Source: Flavobacteriaceae bacterium
GTDB taxonomy: Bacteria; Bacteroidota; Bacteroidia; Flavobacteriales; Flavobacteriaceae
NCBI GenBank assembly: GCA_021647985.1
Contig: JAKITQ010000006.1
Span: forward strand, 19,938 to 83,937
DNA: 64,000 nucleotides
Reading direction: 5' to 3'
Shown here: piece after piece, positions 51,507 through 60,805 of the stretch
Layout: every line of letters begins with the position of its first letter
How positions within the stretch are numbered: the first letter of the stretch is position 1
The notes under the pieces: model-generated
The model's input: only the letters and a program-made list of their open reading frames with translations
Database searches by the model: none
What the model was told of the DNA's origin: nothing
Program-made: the position numbers and the translations under genes

Positions 51507-52323
51507 TTTATATATCGTATTTATCACGCTATTATTTTCGTGTACCCAACAAAAGGTAGATGAAAATATAATTGCCCGAGTTTATGATAATTATTTATAT
51601 GAGGATGACATTGCTTTAAAAATACCTGATAATTTATCAAAAGAAGACAGTTTAATACTTCGAAATAGTTTGATAAATACTTGGGCAACCGAGCAATTAC
51701 TATTAGAAAAGGCAAAGATTAATATAGATGGTGAAAATGAAGAGATTAATAAACTAGTGGATAACTATAGAAAGGATTTGATTGTTGATAAATATAAAAA
51801 GGCAGTATTGCAGCAAGAATTGGACACCCTATTAACTATAGCAGACATTGATGATTATTATAATAAAAATAGAGAAATTTACAAGCTAAATGAAGATTTA
51901 ATTCAACTTAAATATATTCACTTTAGTAGAGAACTGAATGATAAAAAAGAAATTATAAAACTCTTCAAATCAAAAGAAAAAGATGATTTTAATGAGTTGG
52001 AATCTAGAAACTTAGAATTCAATTCGTTTAACTTTAATGACAGTATTTGGATTAGTTATAATAAAGCTATAGAAAAATTACCATTTCTAAAAAATAAAAA
52101 GAAAATAAAAAGTAATAACTTTATTCAAAAAGAAGACTCTTTAGGAGTATATTTGGTGGCTGTAAAAAACATCTTAAAAAGAAATGACATTGCTCCTAAA
52201 AGCTATGTTATGCCATTGATTAGACAAATGATATTACATAAGCGAAAATTAGAGTTGACAAGAAAAATTGAACAAACATTAGTGAATGATGCTATTAACA
52301 AAAAACAATTTGAACAATATTAA
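51493..52323 (+). CDS. SurA-N-like lipoprotein without a recognisable PPIase domain
   Basis: A 276-residue lipoprotein (MNRFNLYIVFITLLFSC, Cys17) between two parvulin-type genes. After the cysteine it shows a SurA/PpiC N-terminal-like pattern: IIARVYDNYLYEDDIALKIP, SLINTWATEQLLLEKAKI, and ADIDDYYNKNREIYKLNEDL. No parvulin motif (H-I-L ... G-D-L-G) follows, so it may act as a chaperone rather than an isomerase (inference). It overlaps the upstream gene by 14 bp and ends 1 bp before the next start. The three are surely one operon. Confidence 0.75.
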   Translation: MNRFNLYIVFITLLFSCTQQKVDENIIARVYDNYLYEDDIALKIPDNLSKEDSLILRNSLINTWATEQLLLEKAKINIDGENEEINKLVDNYRKDLIVDKYKKAVLQQELDTLLTIADIDDYYNKNREIYKLNEDLIQLKYIHFSRELNDKKEIIKLFKSKEKDDFNELESRNLEFNSFNFNDSIWISYNKAIEKLPFLKNKKKIKSNNFIQKEDSLGVYLVAVKNILKRNDIAPKSYVMPLIRQMILHKRKLELTRKIEQTLVNDAINKKQFEQY

Positions 52324-52324
52324 A

Positions 52325-53671
52325 ATGATTAAGAAGATATTTTTAGTTGCACTTATCAGTTTTGGATTCCATATAAATGCACAGGAAAAAATAAAAATTG
52401 ATGGGGTAGCCACAGTAATTGGAAAGAATATAGTTCTCGATTCTGAAATTGATGCTTTTAAGCAAGAATTAATTCAACAAAGTGGGGGTAAGAGTGAAGT
52501 TTCTGATTGTGATATGTTAGAGCAAATAATGAATAGAAAACTGTTGGCACATCATGCTGTTATTGATAGTGTATTGGTGAGCGAAGCTGAAATTAGTGGG
52601 CAGGTACAAAGAAAAACAGATTATTTTACAGAACAAATGGGATCTGTTGAGAAAATGCTCGAACTTTATGGATTTGATAATATAAAGGATTTAAAGGATG
52701 AGTTGTACAGGGTTGAAAAAGAAAGTTTATTGATTCAAAAAATGCAACAAAATTTAACTGCGGATATTGATATTACACCCGAAGAAATTAAACGATATTT
52801 TTATAGTTTAAAGGATGAAAATAATTTACCAGAAATTGGTGCTGAAATAGAAATATCACAAATTGTATTAGACCTTAGGCCATCAATAGAAGAAATAAAA
52901 AGAGTTATTGATCGTTTGAAAGAGCTTAAAAAAGAAGTAGAAGAAGGTGCAAATTTTAAAATGAAAGCAATTTTATATTCTGACGACCCTGCTGTAACAC
53001 AAAATAGTGGTTTTTATACCATTGAAAGAAATAGCCCGTTTGTAAAAGAATTTAAAGAAGCTGCTTTTAGCTTAGATGAAGGAGAGGTGTCTGAACCTTT
53101 TAAATCTGATTTTGGTTATCATATATTAATTGTTGAAAAAGTAAAAGGTAAAGAAAGAGATGTTCGCCATATTTTAATGCAGCCAAAAGCAGATGATGAT
53201 GCCAATGCCAGAGTTAAAGATTCATTAGTAAAATATAGAGATGATATTTTAAAGCTTAAAATAACTTTTGAAGAAGCTGTTTTAAAATACTCTGAAGATA
53301 AAGATACAAGGCAAAGTAAAGGAATATTGATGAACCCTGTTTCAGGAGATACACATTTTGACCTAACTAGGATGGATCCAGAATTATATGCAAAAGTTAG
53401 TAATTTAAAAGCAGGCGAAATAAGTGATGTGTTTTATGAAGAAACGAGACAGGGTAAAAAAATGTTTAAATTTATTTTGTTAAAAAGTAAAACAGAAGCG
53501 CATACAGCAGAAATCGCTAAGGACTATGTGAAAATTCAGGATTTGGCCTTACAGAAAAAAAAGACAGAAGCTATTGAAAAATGGTCTTCTGAAAAAATAA
53601 AAGAAACTTATATAAAATTAAATGAGGTCTATTCAAATTGTGAATTTGAAAGTAATTGGGCAAAAAAGTAA
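52325..53671 (+). CDS. SurA-like peptidyl-prolyl isomerase
   Basis: A 448-residue periplasmic chaperone with a signal peptide (MIKKIFLVALISFGFHINAQ), SurA-type N-terminus (VIGKNIVLDSEIDAFKQEL ... DMLEQIMNRKLLAHHAVID), and two parvulin domains: ISQIVLDLRPSIEEIKRV with NSGFYTIERNSPFVKEFKEAAF and VRHILMQPKADDDANARVK with SKGILMNP. It helps fold outer-membrane beta-barrels. I start at ATG 52325; an in-frame ATG at 52286 would overlap the preceding gene. Confidence 0.9.
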   Translation: MIKKIFLVALISFGFHINAQEKIKIDGVATVIGKNIVLDSEIDAFKQELIQQSGGKSEVSDCDMLEQIMNRKLLAHHAVIDSVLVSEAEISGQVQRKTDYFTEQMGSVEKMLELYGFDNIKDLKDELYRVEKESLLIQKMQQNLTADIDITPEEIKRYFYSLKDENNLPEIGAEIEISQIVLDLRPSIEEIKRVIDRLKELKKEVEEGANFKMKAILYSDDPAVTQNSGFYTIERNSPFVKEFKEAAFSLDEGEVSEPFKSDFGYHILIVEKVKGKERDVRHILMQPKADDDANARVKDSLVKYRDDILKLKITFEEAVLKYSEDKDTRQSKGILMNPVSGDTHFDLTRMDPELYAKVSNLKAGEISDVFYEETRQGKKMFKFILLKSKTEAHTAEIAKDYVKIQDLALQKKKTEAIEKWSSEKIKETYIKLNEVYSNCEFESNWAKK

Positions 53672-53680
53672 TCTATATCA

Positions 53681-54634
53681 ATGTCTGACGTAAATAAAAT
53701 CAATGATCTTGTAAAAAACTTTACATTATTAAAAGAAGAAATTGCAAAGATAATAATTGGTCAACATGATGCTGTTAACCATGTTTTACTATCTATACTT
53801 TGCGGTGGTCACTCTTTGCTAATTGGTGTTCCTGGATTGGCAAAAACGCTATTGGTGAATACTGTTGCTCAAGCTTTGGGCCTAGATTTTAAACGAATTC
53901 AGTTTACACCAGATTTAATGCCTTCAGATATTCTAGGCAGCGAAATACTCGATGAAAATCGTCATTTTAAATTTATTAAAGGCCCGATATTTTCAAATAT
54001 TATATTGGCCGATGAAATAAATAGAACACCTCCTAAAACACAAGCAGCCTTATTAGAAGCGATGCAAGAAAAATCGGTTACCGTTGCAGGCCACCATTTT
54101 AAATTAAATTTACCATTTTTTGTACTGGCAACTCAAAACCCAATAGAACAGGAAGGAACATATCCCTTACCTGAAGCACAATTAGATAGGTTTATGTTTT
54201 CTATTTATTTAGACTACCCAACCTTTGAAGAAGAAGTTTTGGTTGCAAAAAACACTACTAATGATGAAAATATTATTGTAAACCCTATATTTAAATCACA
54301 GGATATTATTGATTATCAACATTTAATTCGACGTATTCCAATTGCCGATAATGTGGTTGAGTATGCGGTAAATTTATCTACAAAAACCAGACCTAATTCA
54401 AATAATGCCCCTGATATAGTTAAAAATTATATAGATTGGGGAGCCGGACCCAGAGCTTCACAGAATTTAGTTTTGGCAGCTAAGGCCTATGCCGCTATCA
54501 ATGGGAAGTTTTCTCCTGATATTGAGGATGTACAAGCAGTAGCACAAGGTATTTTAAATCACCGTATTGTGAAAAATTACAAGGCTGAAGCTGAAGGCAT
54601 TACTGAAAGTCAAATCATTAAATCGCTTTTGTAA
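53681..54634 (+). CDS. MoxR-family AAA ATPase
   Basis: A 317-residue MoxR AAA+ ATPase. Walker A lies in GGHSLLIGVPGLAKTLLVNT, Walker B in IILADEINRTPPKTQAALLEAM, sensor 1 in VLATQNPIEQEGTYPLPEAQLDRF and the arginine region in GAGPRASQNLVLAAKAYA. MoxR ATPases chaperone metal or cofactor insertion or complex assembly, usually with VWA-domain partners, but none is encoded next to it here. The gene follows the PPIase operon after 9 bp and likely belongs to it. Confidence 0.92.
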   Translation: MSDVNKINDLVKNFTLLKEEIAKIIIGQHDAVNHVLLSILCGGHSLLIGVPGLAKTLLVNTVAQALGLDFKRIQFTPDLMPSDILGSEILDENRHFKFIKGPIFSNIILADEINRTPPKTQAALLEAMQEKSVTVAGHHFKLNLPFFVLATQNPIEQEGTYPLPEAQLDRFMFSIYLDYPTFEEEVLVAKNTTNDENIIVNPIFKSQDIIDYQHLIRRIPIADNVVEYAVNLSTKTRPNSNNAPDIVKNYIDWGAGPRASQNLVLAAKAYAAINGKFSPDIEDVQAVAQGILNHRIVKNYKAEAEGITESQIIKSLL

Positions 54635-54708
54635 TTATTGAATATTTTCAAATACAATCTCATAAATTTCTATTTCTTTTTAATCAATATAATTATACAA
54701 AATACTTG

Positions 54709-54739
54709 TTGTTAAAACAATATTATGTTTGTATATTTG
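54709..54739 (+). promoter_or_regulatory. Promoter of rpsA
   Basis: TTG (54709-54711) and TATATTTG (54732-54739) are 20 bp apart, a good Bacteroidota promoter. It lies about 120 bp before the ATG at 54859, leaving a long transcript leader. Confidence 0.7.
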
Positions 54740-54742
54740 CAG

Positions 54743-54774
54743 CCCTTTTGAGCGAAATCAGATTATCAAAAGGG
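54743..54774 (+). promoter_or_regulatory. 5'-proximal hairpin in the rpsA leader
   Basis: CCCTTTTGA and TCAAAAGGG form a perfect 9-bp stem around a 14-nt loop, starting only 4 bp after the -7 box. It would be at the very 5' end of the transcript. S1 genes are autoregulated in other bacteria; whether this hairpin has that role is an inference. Confidence 0.5.
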
Positions 54775-54858
54775 TAAGTTAAAATAATATAAATTTCTCT
54801 TCCGTGTTTTATTCGCATAGTAATCTGTAAAACAAGAAGATACAAAATTTTAAGACAT

Positions 54859-57138
54859 ATGTCTAAACTACAAGAAAAAATTGATTTATACACTGGTGTT
54901 GCTGAAAAACTAGATGTAAAAATTGAAGCAGATTTATTTAGATTGGTAACAAAAGGTTTAGGACCATCAATTTACAAAGAAGATGCTGAATTAGTATCCT
55001 GCTCAGAAAAATCAGAATTAGAAACTGTAAAGAAAAATTTTCTGATTAAAAAATTATCTCTCAAAGATGACGAGAAATTAGATGTTGCTATTCAAGCAGT
55101 ATGTGAAAAAATGGGTATTTCCAATAAAAAGAAATATAGAGCAATTTTTTATTATTTATTGGTAAAAGAATTAGGCGCTGAAGCAAATTATGAAGTTGTT
55201 GATGAAAAAGTAAAAGCAGCTCCTAAAGCAAAAAAAGAAACGAAAAAAGAAGTAAAAACTAAGGTAGTTAAAAAAACTGCCGAAGCAAAAAAAGAAATTA
55301 AAAAAGAAGTGGTAGAAGAAAAAGTTGTGGTAGAAAAGGTAGCTGAAGAAAAAGAAGTTACTACTGAAGCTATAGAGGAAACTGTTGTTGAAACTATAGT
55401 AGATCCAAAAGAATTTTTAAATGATTTCGATTGGCAAAAATATGAAGAGGGTATTGAAGCTGTTGATCAAAATAAATTAGATGAATTTGATAAAGCGCTA
55501 GAGAATACAGTTGGTTTTGTTGAAGAACGTCAGGTAATTGATGGTACGGTGATAAGATTAACAGATCGCGAGGCAATTATTGATATCAATTCTAAATCTG
55601 AAGGTGTTATTTCATTGAACGAATTTAGATACAATCCTAGTTTAAAAGTTGGAGATGTTGTTGAAGTTAAAGTTGACAAACTAGAAGATAGTACTGGTCA
55701 ATTGGTTTTGTCTCACAGAAAAGCTAGAGTTATCAAGGCTTGGGATAGAGTTAATAAAGCACATGAAACGCAAGAAATTGTTACTGGATATGTAAAATGT
55801 AGAACTAAAGGTGGAATGATCGTTGATGTATTTGGTATTGAAGCATTCTTGCCAGGTTCTCAAATTGATGTAAAACCAATTAGAGATTACGATCAGTTTG
55901 TTGATAAAAACATGGAATTCAAAGTGGTTAAAATTAATCATGAATTCAAAAACATAGTAGTTTCGCATAAAGCGTTAATTGAAGCTGATTTAGCAGAACA
56001 GAAAAAAGAAATTATTGGTCAATTAGAAAAAGGCCAAGTATTAGAAGGTGTTGTTAAAAACATTACTTCTTACGGTGTATTTGTTGATCTAGGTGGCGTT
56101 GATGGATTGGTTCATATTACGGATTTATCTTGGAGTAGAATCAATCACCCGAGTGAAATCGTTGAATTAGATCAAAAATTAAATGTTGTTATTTTAGATT
56201 TCGATGATGAGAAAACTAGAATTCAATTAGGTTTAAAACAATTAAGCAAACATCCATGGGAAGCATTAGATGAAAATCTAAAAATTGGTGATCAAATAAA
56301 AGGTAAAGTTGCAATTATTGCAGATTATGGTGCATTTGTTGAAGTAAGTGTTGGTGTTGAAGGCCTCATCCATGTTTCTGAAATGTCTTGGTCAACACAT
56401 TTACGATCTGCACAAGATTTTGTAAAGGTTGGTGATGAAGTTGAAGCAGTGATCTTGACTTTAGATCGTGAAGAAAGAAAAATGTCATTGGGAATTAAGC
56501 AATTACAGCCAGACCCTTGGACGGATATCACAACCAAATACCCTGTAGGTTCTAAACATACGGGTACAGTAAGAAACTATACTAATTTTGGAGTATTTGT
56601 TGAACTAGAAGAAGGTATTGACGGATTGGTTTATATTTCTGATCTTTCTTGGACCAAGAAAGTTAAACACCCATCTGATTTTGTAAAAGTTGGTGATAAA
56701 TTAGAAGTTGAAGTTTTAGAATTGGATGTTGAAGGCAGAAAATTAAACTTAGGTCACAAACAAACTACTGAAAACCCTTGGGATAAACACGAAGAAACAT
56801 TTACTATTGACTCTGTACATAGTGGTGTTGTAAAAGAAATAAATGACAAAGGTGCTATCATTACTTTTGAAGATAACGTTGAAGCATTTGTTCCTGGTCG
56901 TCATATGGAAAAAGAAGACAAGTCTAAAATTGTAAAAGGTGAGACTGTTGATTTTAAAGTATTGGAATTCAATAAAGAATACAGAAGATTGGTAGTTTCT
57001 CATTCAGCTATTTTTAAAGCACAGGAAGAGAAAAATATCAGAGTAGCTAAGAAAAAATCCGATAGTGCTGAAAAATCTACACTTGGAGATTTGGATGTTC
57101 TTGCAGATTTAAAAAAGAAAATGGAGTCTGGAAAATAA
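54859..57138 (+). CDS. rpsA: 30S ribosomal protein S1 with N-terminal DUF2853-like domain
   Basis: A 759-residue protein. Residues 1-112 read as a complete DUF2853 domain (DLFRLVTKGLGPSIYKEDAE, LETVKKNFLIKKLSL, ISNKKKYRAIFYYLLVKELG). Residues about 113-180 are a lysine/glutamate/valine-rich linker. From about 181 (VDPKEFLNDFDWQKYEEGIE) the sequence is standard Bacteroidota S1 with six S1 (OB-fold) repeats starting near residue 226, for example LEGVVKNITSYGVFVDLGGV. S1 unwinds and docks mRNA on the 30S subunit. Related S1 proteins I know start with a short tail instead, so this is an apparent in-frame fusion with a continuous frame and a single promoter. It ends in a hairpin terminator. Confidence 0.9.
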   Translation: MSKLQEKIDLYTGVAEKLDVKIEADLFRLVTKGLGPSIYKEDAELVSCSEKSELETVKKNFLIKKLSLKDDEKLDVAIQAVCEKMGISNKKKYRAIFYYLLVKELGAEANYEVVDEKVKAAPKAKKETKKEVKTKVVKKTAEAKKEIKKEVVEEKVVVEKVAEEKEVTTEAIEETVVETIVDPKEFLNDFDWQKYEEGIEAVDQNKLDEFDKALENTVGFVEERQVIDGTVIRLTDREAIIDINSKSEGVISLNEFRYNPSLKVGDVVEVKVDKLEDSTGQLVLSHRKARVIKAWDRVNKAHETQEIVTGYVKCRTKGGMIVDVFGIEAFLPGSQIDVKPIRDYDQFVDKNMEFKVVKINHEFKNIVVSHKALIEADLAEQKKEIIGQLEKGQVLEGVVKNITSYGVFVDLGGVDGLVHITDLSWSRINHPSEIVELDQKLNVVILDFDDEKTRIQLGLKQLSKHPWEALDENLKIGDQIKGKVAIIADYGAFVEVSVGVEGLIHVSEMSWSTHLRSAQDFVKVGDEVEAVILTLDREERKMSLGIKQLQPDPWTDITTKYPVGSKHTGTVRNYTNFGVFVELEEGIDGLVYISDLSWTKKVKHPSDFVKVGDKLEVEVLELDVEGRKLNLGHKQTTENPWDKHEETFTIDSVHSGVVKEINDKGAIITFEDNVEAFVPGRHMEKEDKSKIVKGETVDFKVLEFNKEYRRLVVSHSAIFKAQEEKNIRVAKKKSDSAEKSTLGDLDVLADLKKKMESGK

Positions 57139-57161
57139 TCCAATTCCATTAACATAATTTT

Positions 57162-57206
57162 AACCGTTCTTATTTTGATTTATTCTAAATTTGAACGGTT
57201 TTTTTA
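57162..57206 (+). terminator. Terminator of rpsA
   Basis: AACCGTTC and GAACGGTT pair perfectly around a 23-nt A/T loop and are followed by a T tract. Confidence 0.75.
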
Positions 57207-57236
57207 TTGCTTAATTTCAAGGTTAAAGTATATTTG
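57207..57236 (+). promoter_or_regulatory. Promoter of glmM
   Basis: TTG (57207-57209) and TATATTTG (57229-57236) are 19 bp apart; the ATG is 19 bp downstream. It starts immediately after the rpsA terminator. Confidence 0.75.
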
Positions 57237-57255
57237 TAAATCTTAAAAAACAATT

Positions 57256-58647
57256 ATGACATTAATAAAATCAATCTCAGGAATAAGAGGTACAATCGGT
57301 GGTAAAATCAATAATAATTTAACACCAATTGACGCTGTAAAGTTTGCTTCGGCTTATGGTGTTTGGGTTAAAAATAGAAATAATAATAAATCAGATCTTA
57401 CTGTTATAATAGGTAGGGATGCTCGTATATCTGGTAAAATGATTAGTAGCTTGGTGTCAAATACCCTAGTGGGATTGGGAATAAATGTTATTGATCTTGG
57501 CTTATCTACTACACCCACGGTTGAGATTGCGGTAACTTTAGAAAATGCTGATGGCGGAATAATTATCACAGCATCACACAACCCAAAACAATGGAATGCT
57601 CTTAAATTATTAAATGAAAGAGGCGAATTTTTAAATGGTGAAGAAGGAAATAAAATTTTGAATATTGCAGAAAATGACGATTTTGATTTTGCCCAAGTAG
57701 ATGATTTAGGAACTTACAAAAAAAAGAAAAACTATATTAATATTCATATAGATGAAGTATTGCAATTAGAATTGGTAGATGTTGAAGCCATCAAAAAAGC
57801 TAAATTTAAAGCCGTAGTTGATGCAGTTAATTCAACAGGTGGTATTGCAATTCCAAATTTATTGAAAAAACTAGGGGTAACCTGTGTTGAACTTTATTGT
57901 GAGCCTAATGGTAATTTTCCTCATAACCCTGAACCTCTAGCCGAGCATTTAACAGAAATTTCTAAATTGGTAGTTAAAGAAAATGCAGACCTTGGTATTG
58001 TTGTAGATCCCGATGTTGATAGATTGGCTCTAGTTAATGAAGATGGTAGTATGTTTGGTGAAGAATATACATTGGTCGCTTGCGCGGATTATGTATTGTC
58101 TAAAACACCAGGAAACACAGTTTCAAACCTTTCCTCGTCAAGAGCATTAAGAGATATCACCCAAAAACATAACGGAACTTATCAGGCTAGTGCTGTTGGA
58201 GAAGTAAATGTGGTTGATTTAATGAAAAAAAATAATGCAATAATTGGAGGAGAAGGTAACGGTGGTATAATTTACCCAGCATCACATTACGGTAGAGATT
58301 CATTGGTTGGTGTTGCTTTATTTTTAACACATTTGGCAAAATCAAAATTGAGCTGTAAAGCATTACGTGATTCGTATCCTAGTTATTTTATGAGTAAGAA
58401 CAAAATAGAATTAACTCCGGATTTAGATGTGAATCTGATCTTGCAAAAAATGGCAGAAAAGTATAAAAATGAGCAAATAAGTACTATTGATGGCGTTAAA
58501 ATTGATTTTGAAAAAGAATGGGTACATTTGCGAAAATCAAATACCGAACCTATTATTAGAATATATACAGAAAGCAATTCGCAAGAAAATGCAGATAATT
58601 TAGCAAAATTAATTATGAAGGAAATTACTGCAATAGCAAACCTTTGA
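57256..58647 (+). CDS. glmM: Phosphoglucosamine mutase
   Basis: A 463-residue alpha-D-phosphohexomutase that makes glucosamine-1-phosphate for UDP-GlcNAc, needed for peptidoglycan, LPS and the polysaccharide locus above. Opening SISGIRGTIGGKINNNLTPI, active-site phosphoserine Ser107 in IIITASHNPKQWNALK, metal site VVDPDVDRLALVNEDGSM, sugar loop GGEGNGGIIYP and phosphate loop LRKSNTEPIIRIYTES. The Bacteroidota GlmM type has this opening. It precedes a class V PLP gene after 18 bp. Confidence 0.92.
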   Translation: MTLIKSISGIRGTIGGKINNNLTPIDAVKFASAYGVWVKNRNNNKSDLTVIIGRDARISGKMISSLVSNTLVGLGINVIDLGLSTTPTVEIAVTLENADGGIIITASHNPKQWNALKLLNERGEFLNGEEGNKILNIAENDDFDFAQVDDLGTYKKKKNYINIHIDEVLQLELVDVEAIKKAKFKAVVDAVNSTGGIAIPNLLKKLGVTCVELYCEPNGNFPHNPEPLAEHLTEISKLVVKENADLGIVVDPDVDRLALVNEDGSMFGEEYTLVACADYVLSKTPGNTVSNLSSSRALRDITQKHNGTYQASAVGEVNVVDLMKKNNAIIGGEGNGGIIYPASHYGRDSLVGVALFLTHLAKSKLSCKALRDSYPSYFMSKNKIELTPDLDVNLILQKMAEKYKNEQISTIDGVKIDFEKEWVHLRKSNTEPIIRIYTESNSQENADNLAKLIMKEITAIANL

Positions 58648-58665
58648 TTTAAATTTATCCAAAAA

Positions 58666-60138
58666 ATGAACAAATCTTTAGAACTACATTTCAATAAATT
58701 TCGTGAAAATATAATAGGAGTAGAGCAATCATTTCCATCTCCTTTTGGTGAGCAAAAAATGGTTTATGCAGATTGGACTGCAAGTGGTAGATTATACAGA
58801 CCGATTGAAGAAAGAATGTTAAATGATTTTGGGCCATTTGTAGCCAATACACATACAGAAACTACCTTTTCAGGTTCGGCAATGACTATGGCGTATCATG
58901 AATCAAGAAATATTATAAAAAAACACGTTAATGCCAATTCGGATGATGTATTGATTACCGAGGGTACGGGCATGACAGGTGTGGTTAACAAGTTTCAACG
59001 GATTTTAGGTATTCGAATTCCAGATAATTTAAAAGAATATACTTCAATTCCGAATGAAAAAAAACCGATAGTATTTATTACACATATGGAGCATCACTCT
59101 AACCAAACTTCCTGGTTAGAAACCATAGCTGATGTTGAAATTATTCCTTATGATAAGACAGGTATGGTAAATATCGAAAGTTTACACGATCTGTTAGATA
59201 AATATAAAGATAGAACCTTAAAAATAGCTGCCATCACCGCCTGTTCTAATGTAACTGGCATACAGCCAGATTATTATGAAATAGCAAAAATAATGCATCT
59301 AAATAAAGGGGTTTGTTTTATTGACTACGCCTGTTCTGCACCTTATGTGAAAATTGATATGCACCCAGAAGATAGTGAGGCGTATTTGGATGCTATTTTC
59401 TTTTCTCCACATAAATTTTTAGGAGGCCCTGGTTCTTCGGGAGTACTAATATTTAATAAAAAATTATATCATAATATGGTGCCAGATAACCCTGGAGGAG
59501 GAACTGTAAACTGGACAAACCCTTGGGGTGAACATAGTTATTTAGAAGATATTGAGTTGCGTGAAGATGGTGGTACCCCTGGCTTTTTACAATCTATTAG
59601 AATTGCTTTGGCGATTCAATTAAAAGAAGAAATGGGTACCCAAAACATTCACGATAGGGAAGAAGAGATTAACAAAGAGATTTTTAAAAGATTAAAACCA
59701 GTTCAAAATTTAAACATATTAGCGGAGAGGCATGAGAAAAGGTTAGGAGTTTTTTCTTTTTATATCAACGATCTACATTTTAATTTAGGAGTTAAAATAT
59801 TGAATGACAGATTTGGAATTCAAACAAGGGGAGGCTGTTCATGTGCAGGTACTTATGGACATTTTTTATTGCATGTTGACCAACAAAAATCTCATGATTT
59901 GATTGAAAAAATGGCAGATGGTTGTTTGTTAGATAAACCAGGGTGGATTAGAATGTCTATTCATCCAACCACAACGAATAACGAAGTTGATTTTATTTGC
60001 GATAGTATTATCGCTATGGCGGAAAATTTTAAAGATTGGGAGACAGATTACCAATATAACAACTTAACCAATGAATTTGTTTTTAAAGGTTTTCAAGCCA
60101 AAGAAAAAGAATTGGTTGATAAATGGTTTAATAAATAA
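58666..60138 (+). CDS. Class V aminotransferase-fold PLP enzyme (cysteine desulfurase-like)
   Basis: A 490-residue fold type I enzyme. It shows YADWTASGRLYRPIEERML at the start, ITEGTGMTGVVNKF, THMEHHSNQTSWLE, FIDYACSAPYVKIDM, the PLP lysine in FFSPHKFLGGPGSSGVL, and RGGCSCAGTYGHFLLHV near the C-terminal active-site loop. It resembles SufS/CsdA-type cysteine desulfurases but is about 80 residues longer and lacks clear sulfur-transfer partners. It could desulfurate or transaminate an unknown substrate. It follows glmM after 18 bp. Confidence 0.82.
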   Translation: MNKSLELHFNKFRENIIGVEQSFPSPFGEQKMVYADWTASGRLYRPIEERMLNDFGPFVANTHTETTFSGSAMTMAYHESRNIIKKHVNANSDDVLITEGTGMTGVVNKFQRILGIRIPDNLKEYTSIPNEKKPIVFITHMEHHSNQTSWLETIADVEIIPYDKTGMVNIESLHDLLDKYKDRTLKIAAITACSNVTGIQPDYYEIAKIMHLNKGVCFIDYACSAPYVKIDMHPEDSEAYLDAIFFSPHKFLGGPGSSGVLIFNKKLYHNMVPDNPGGGTVNWTNPWGEHSYLEDIELREDGGTPGFLQSIRIALAIQLKEEMGTQNIHDREEEINKEIFKRLKPVQNLNILAERHEKRLGVFSFYINDLHFNLGVKILNDRFGIQTRGGCSCAGTYGHFLLHVDQQKSHDLIEKMADGCLLDKPGWIRMSIHPTTTNNEVDFICDSIIAMAENFKDWETDYQYNNLTNEFVFKGFQAKEKELVDKWFNK

Positions 60139-60344
60139 ATAGGATTATTTTGCGATTTGACGTAGTATAATAAATTTAATTTCAATAATAAGACATAAAT
60201 TTAATTAGGATAATTATACATATTTAAATTTGAAAACATATCTTTACACCCAGAAATCCATTTGTAGATTCAAATGCAATGATTTTACAACATTACTTTC
60301 GATAGAAATAATACACTCAAATTTTTAAACCTATAATATAACTA

Positions 60345-60797
60345 ATGGCAAAATCGCAACAAACATTTAATAAACTTGAAAAAGAAAAGAAAAAATTAAA
60401 AAAGCGAGAAGATAAACGCAAGAAAAAAGAAGAGAGAAAAGCTAATTCTAAAAAAGGAGAAGGCTTTGATAGTATGATTGCTTATGTTGATGAATACGGA
60501 CAATTAACCGATACTCCTCCAGATCCTTCAAAAAAATTAAAAGTTGATGCCTCAAGTATAGAAATTGGAATTCCTAAAAAAGAACATGTAGAAGAAGTAA
60601 GTAGTGAAAGAACTGGTAAAGTTTCCTTTTTTGATAGTTCTAAAGGATTTGGTTTTATTATAGAAACAGATACCCAAGAAAAGTATTTTGTTCATGTAAG
60701 TGGCGTGTTAGAAGAAATTCAAGAAAATGACAAAGTCACTTTTGAATTAGAACGTGGCCTTAAAGGAATGAATGCGGTTCAAGTAAAAAAAGTTTAG
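60345..60797 (+). CDS. Cold-shock domain protein with basic N-terminal extension
   Basis: A 150-residue RNA-binding protein. Residues 1-45 are extremely basic (KLEKEKKKLKKREDKRKKKEER), a coiled-coil or RNA-binding tail. Residues about 86-150 are a cold-shock OB fold: GKVSFFDSSKGFGFIIETDT (RNP1-like) and EKYFVHVSGVLEEIQENDKV (RNP2-like F-V-H). This tail plus CSD layout is common in Flavobacteria, where such proteins aid ribosome or mRNA handling. It converges on the acyltransferase gene with 8 bp between stops. Confidence 0.9.
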   Translation: MAKSQQTFNKLEKEKKKLKKREDKRKKKEERKANSKKGEGFDSMIAYVDEYGQLTDTPPDPSKKLKVDASSIEIGIPKKEHVEEVSSERTGKVSFFDSSKGFGFIIETDTQEKYFVHVSGVLEEIQENDKVTFELERGLKGMNAVQVKKV

Positions 60798-60805
60798 GGC
60801 ATAGA

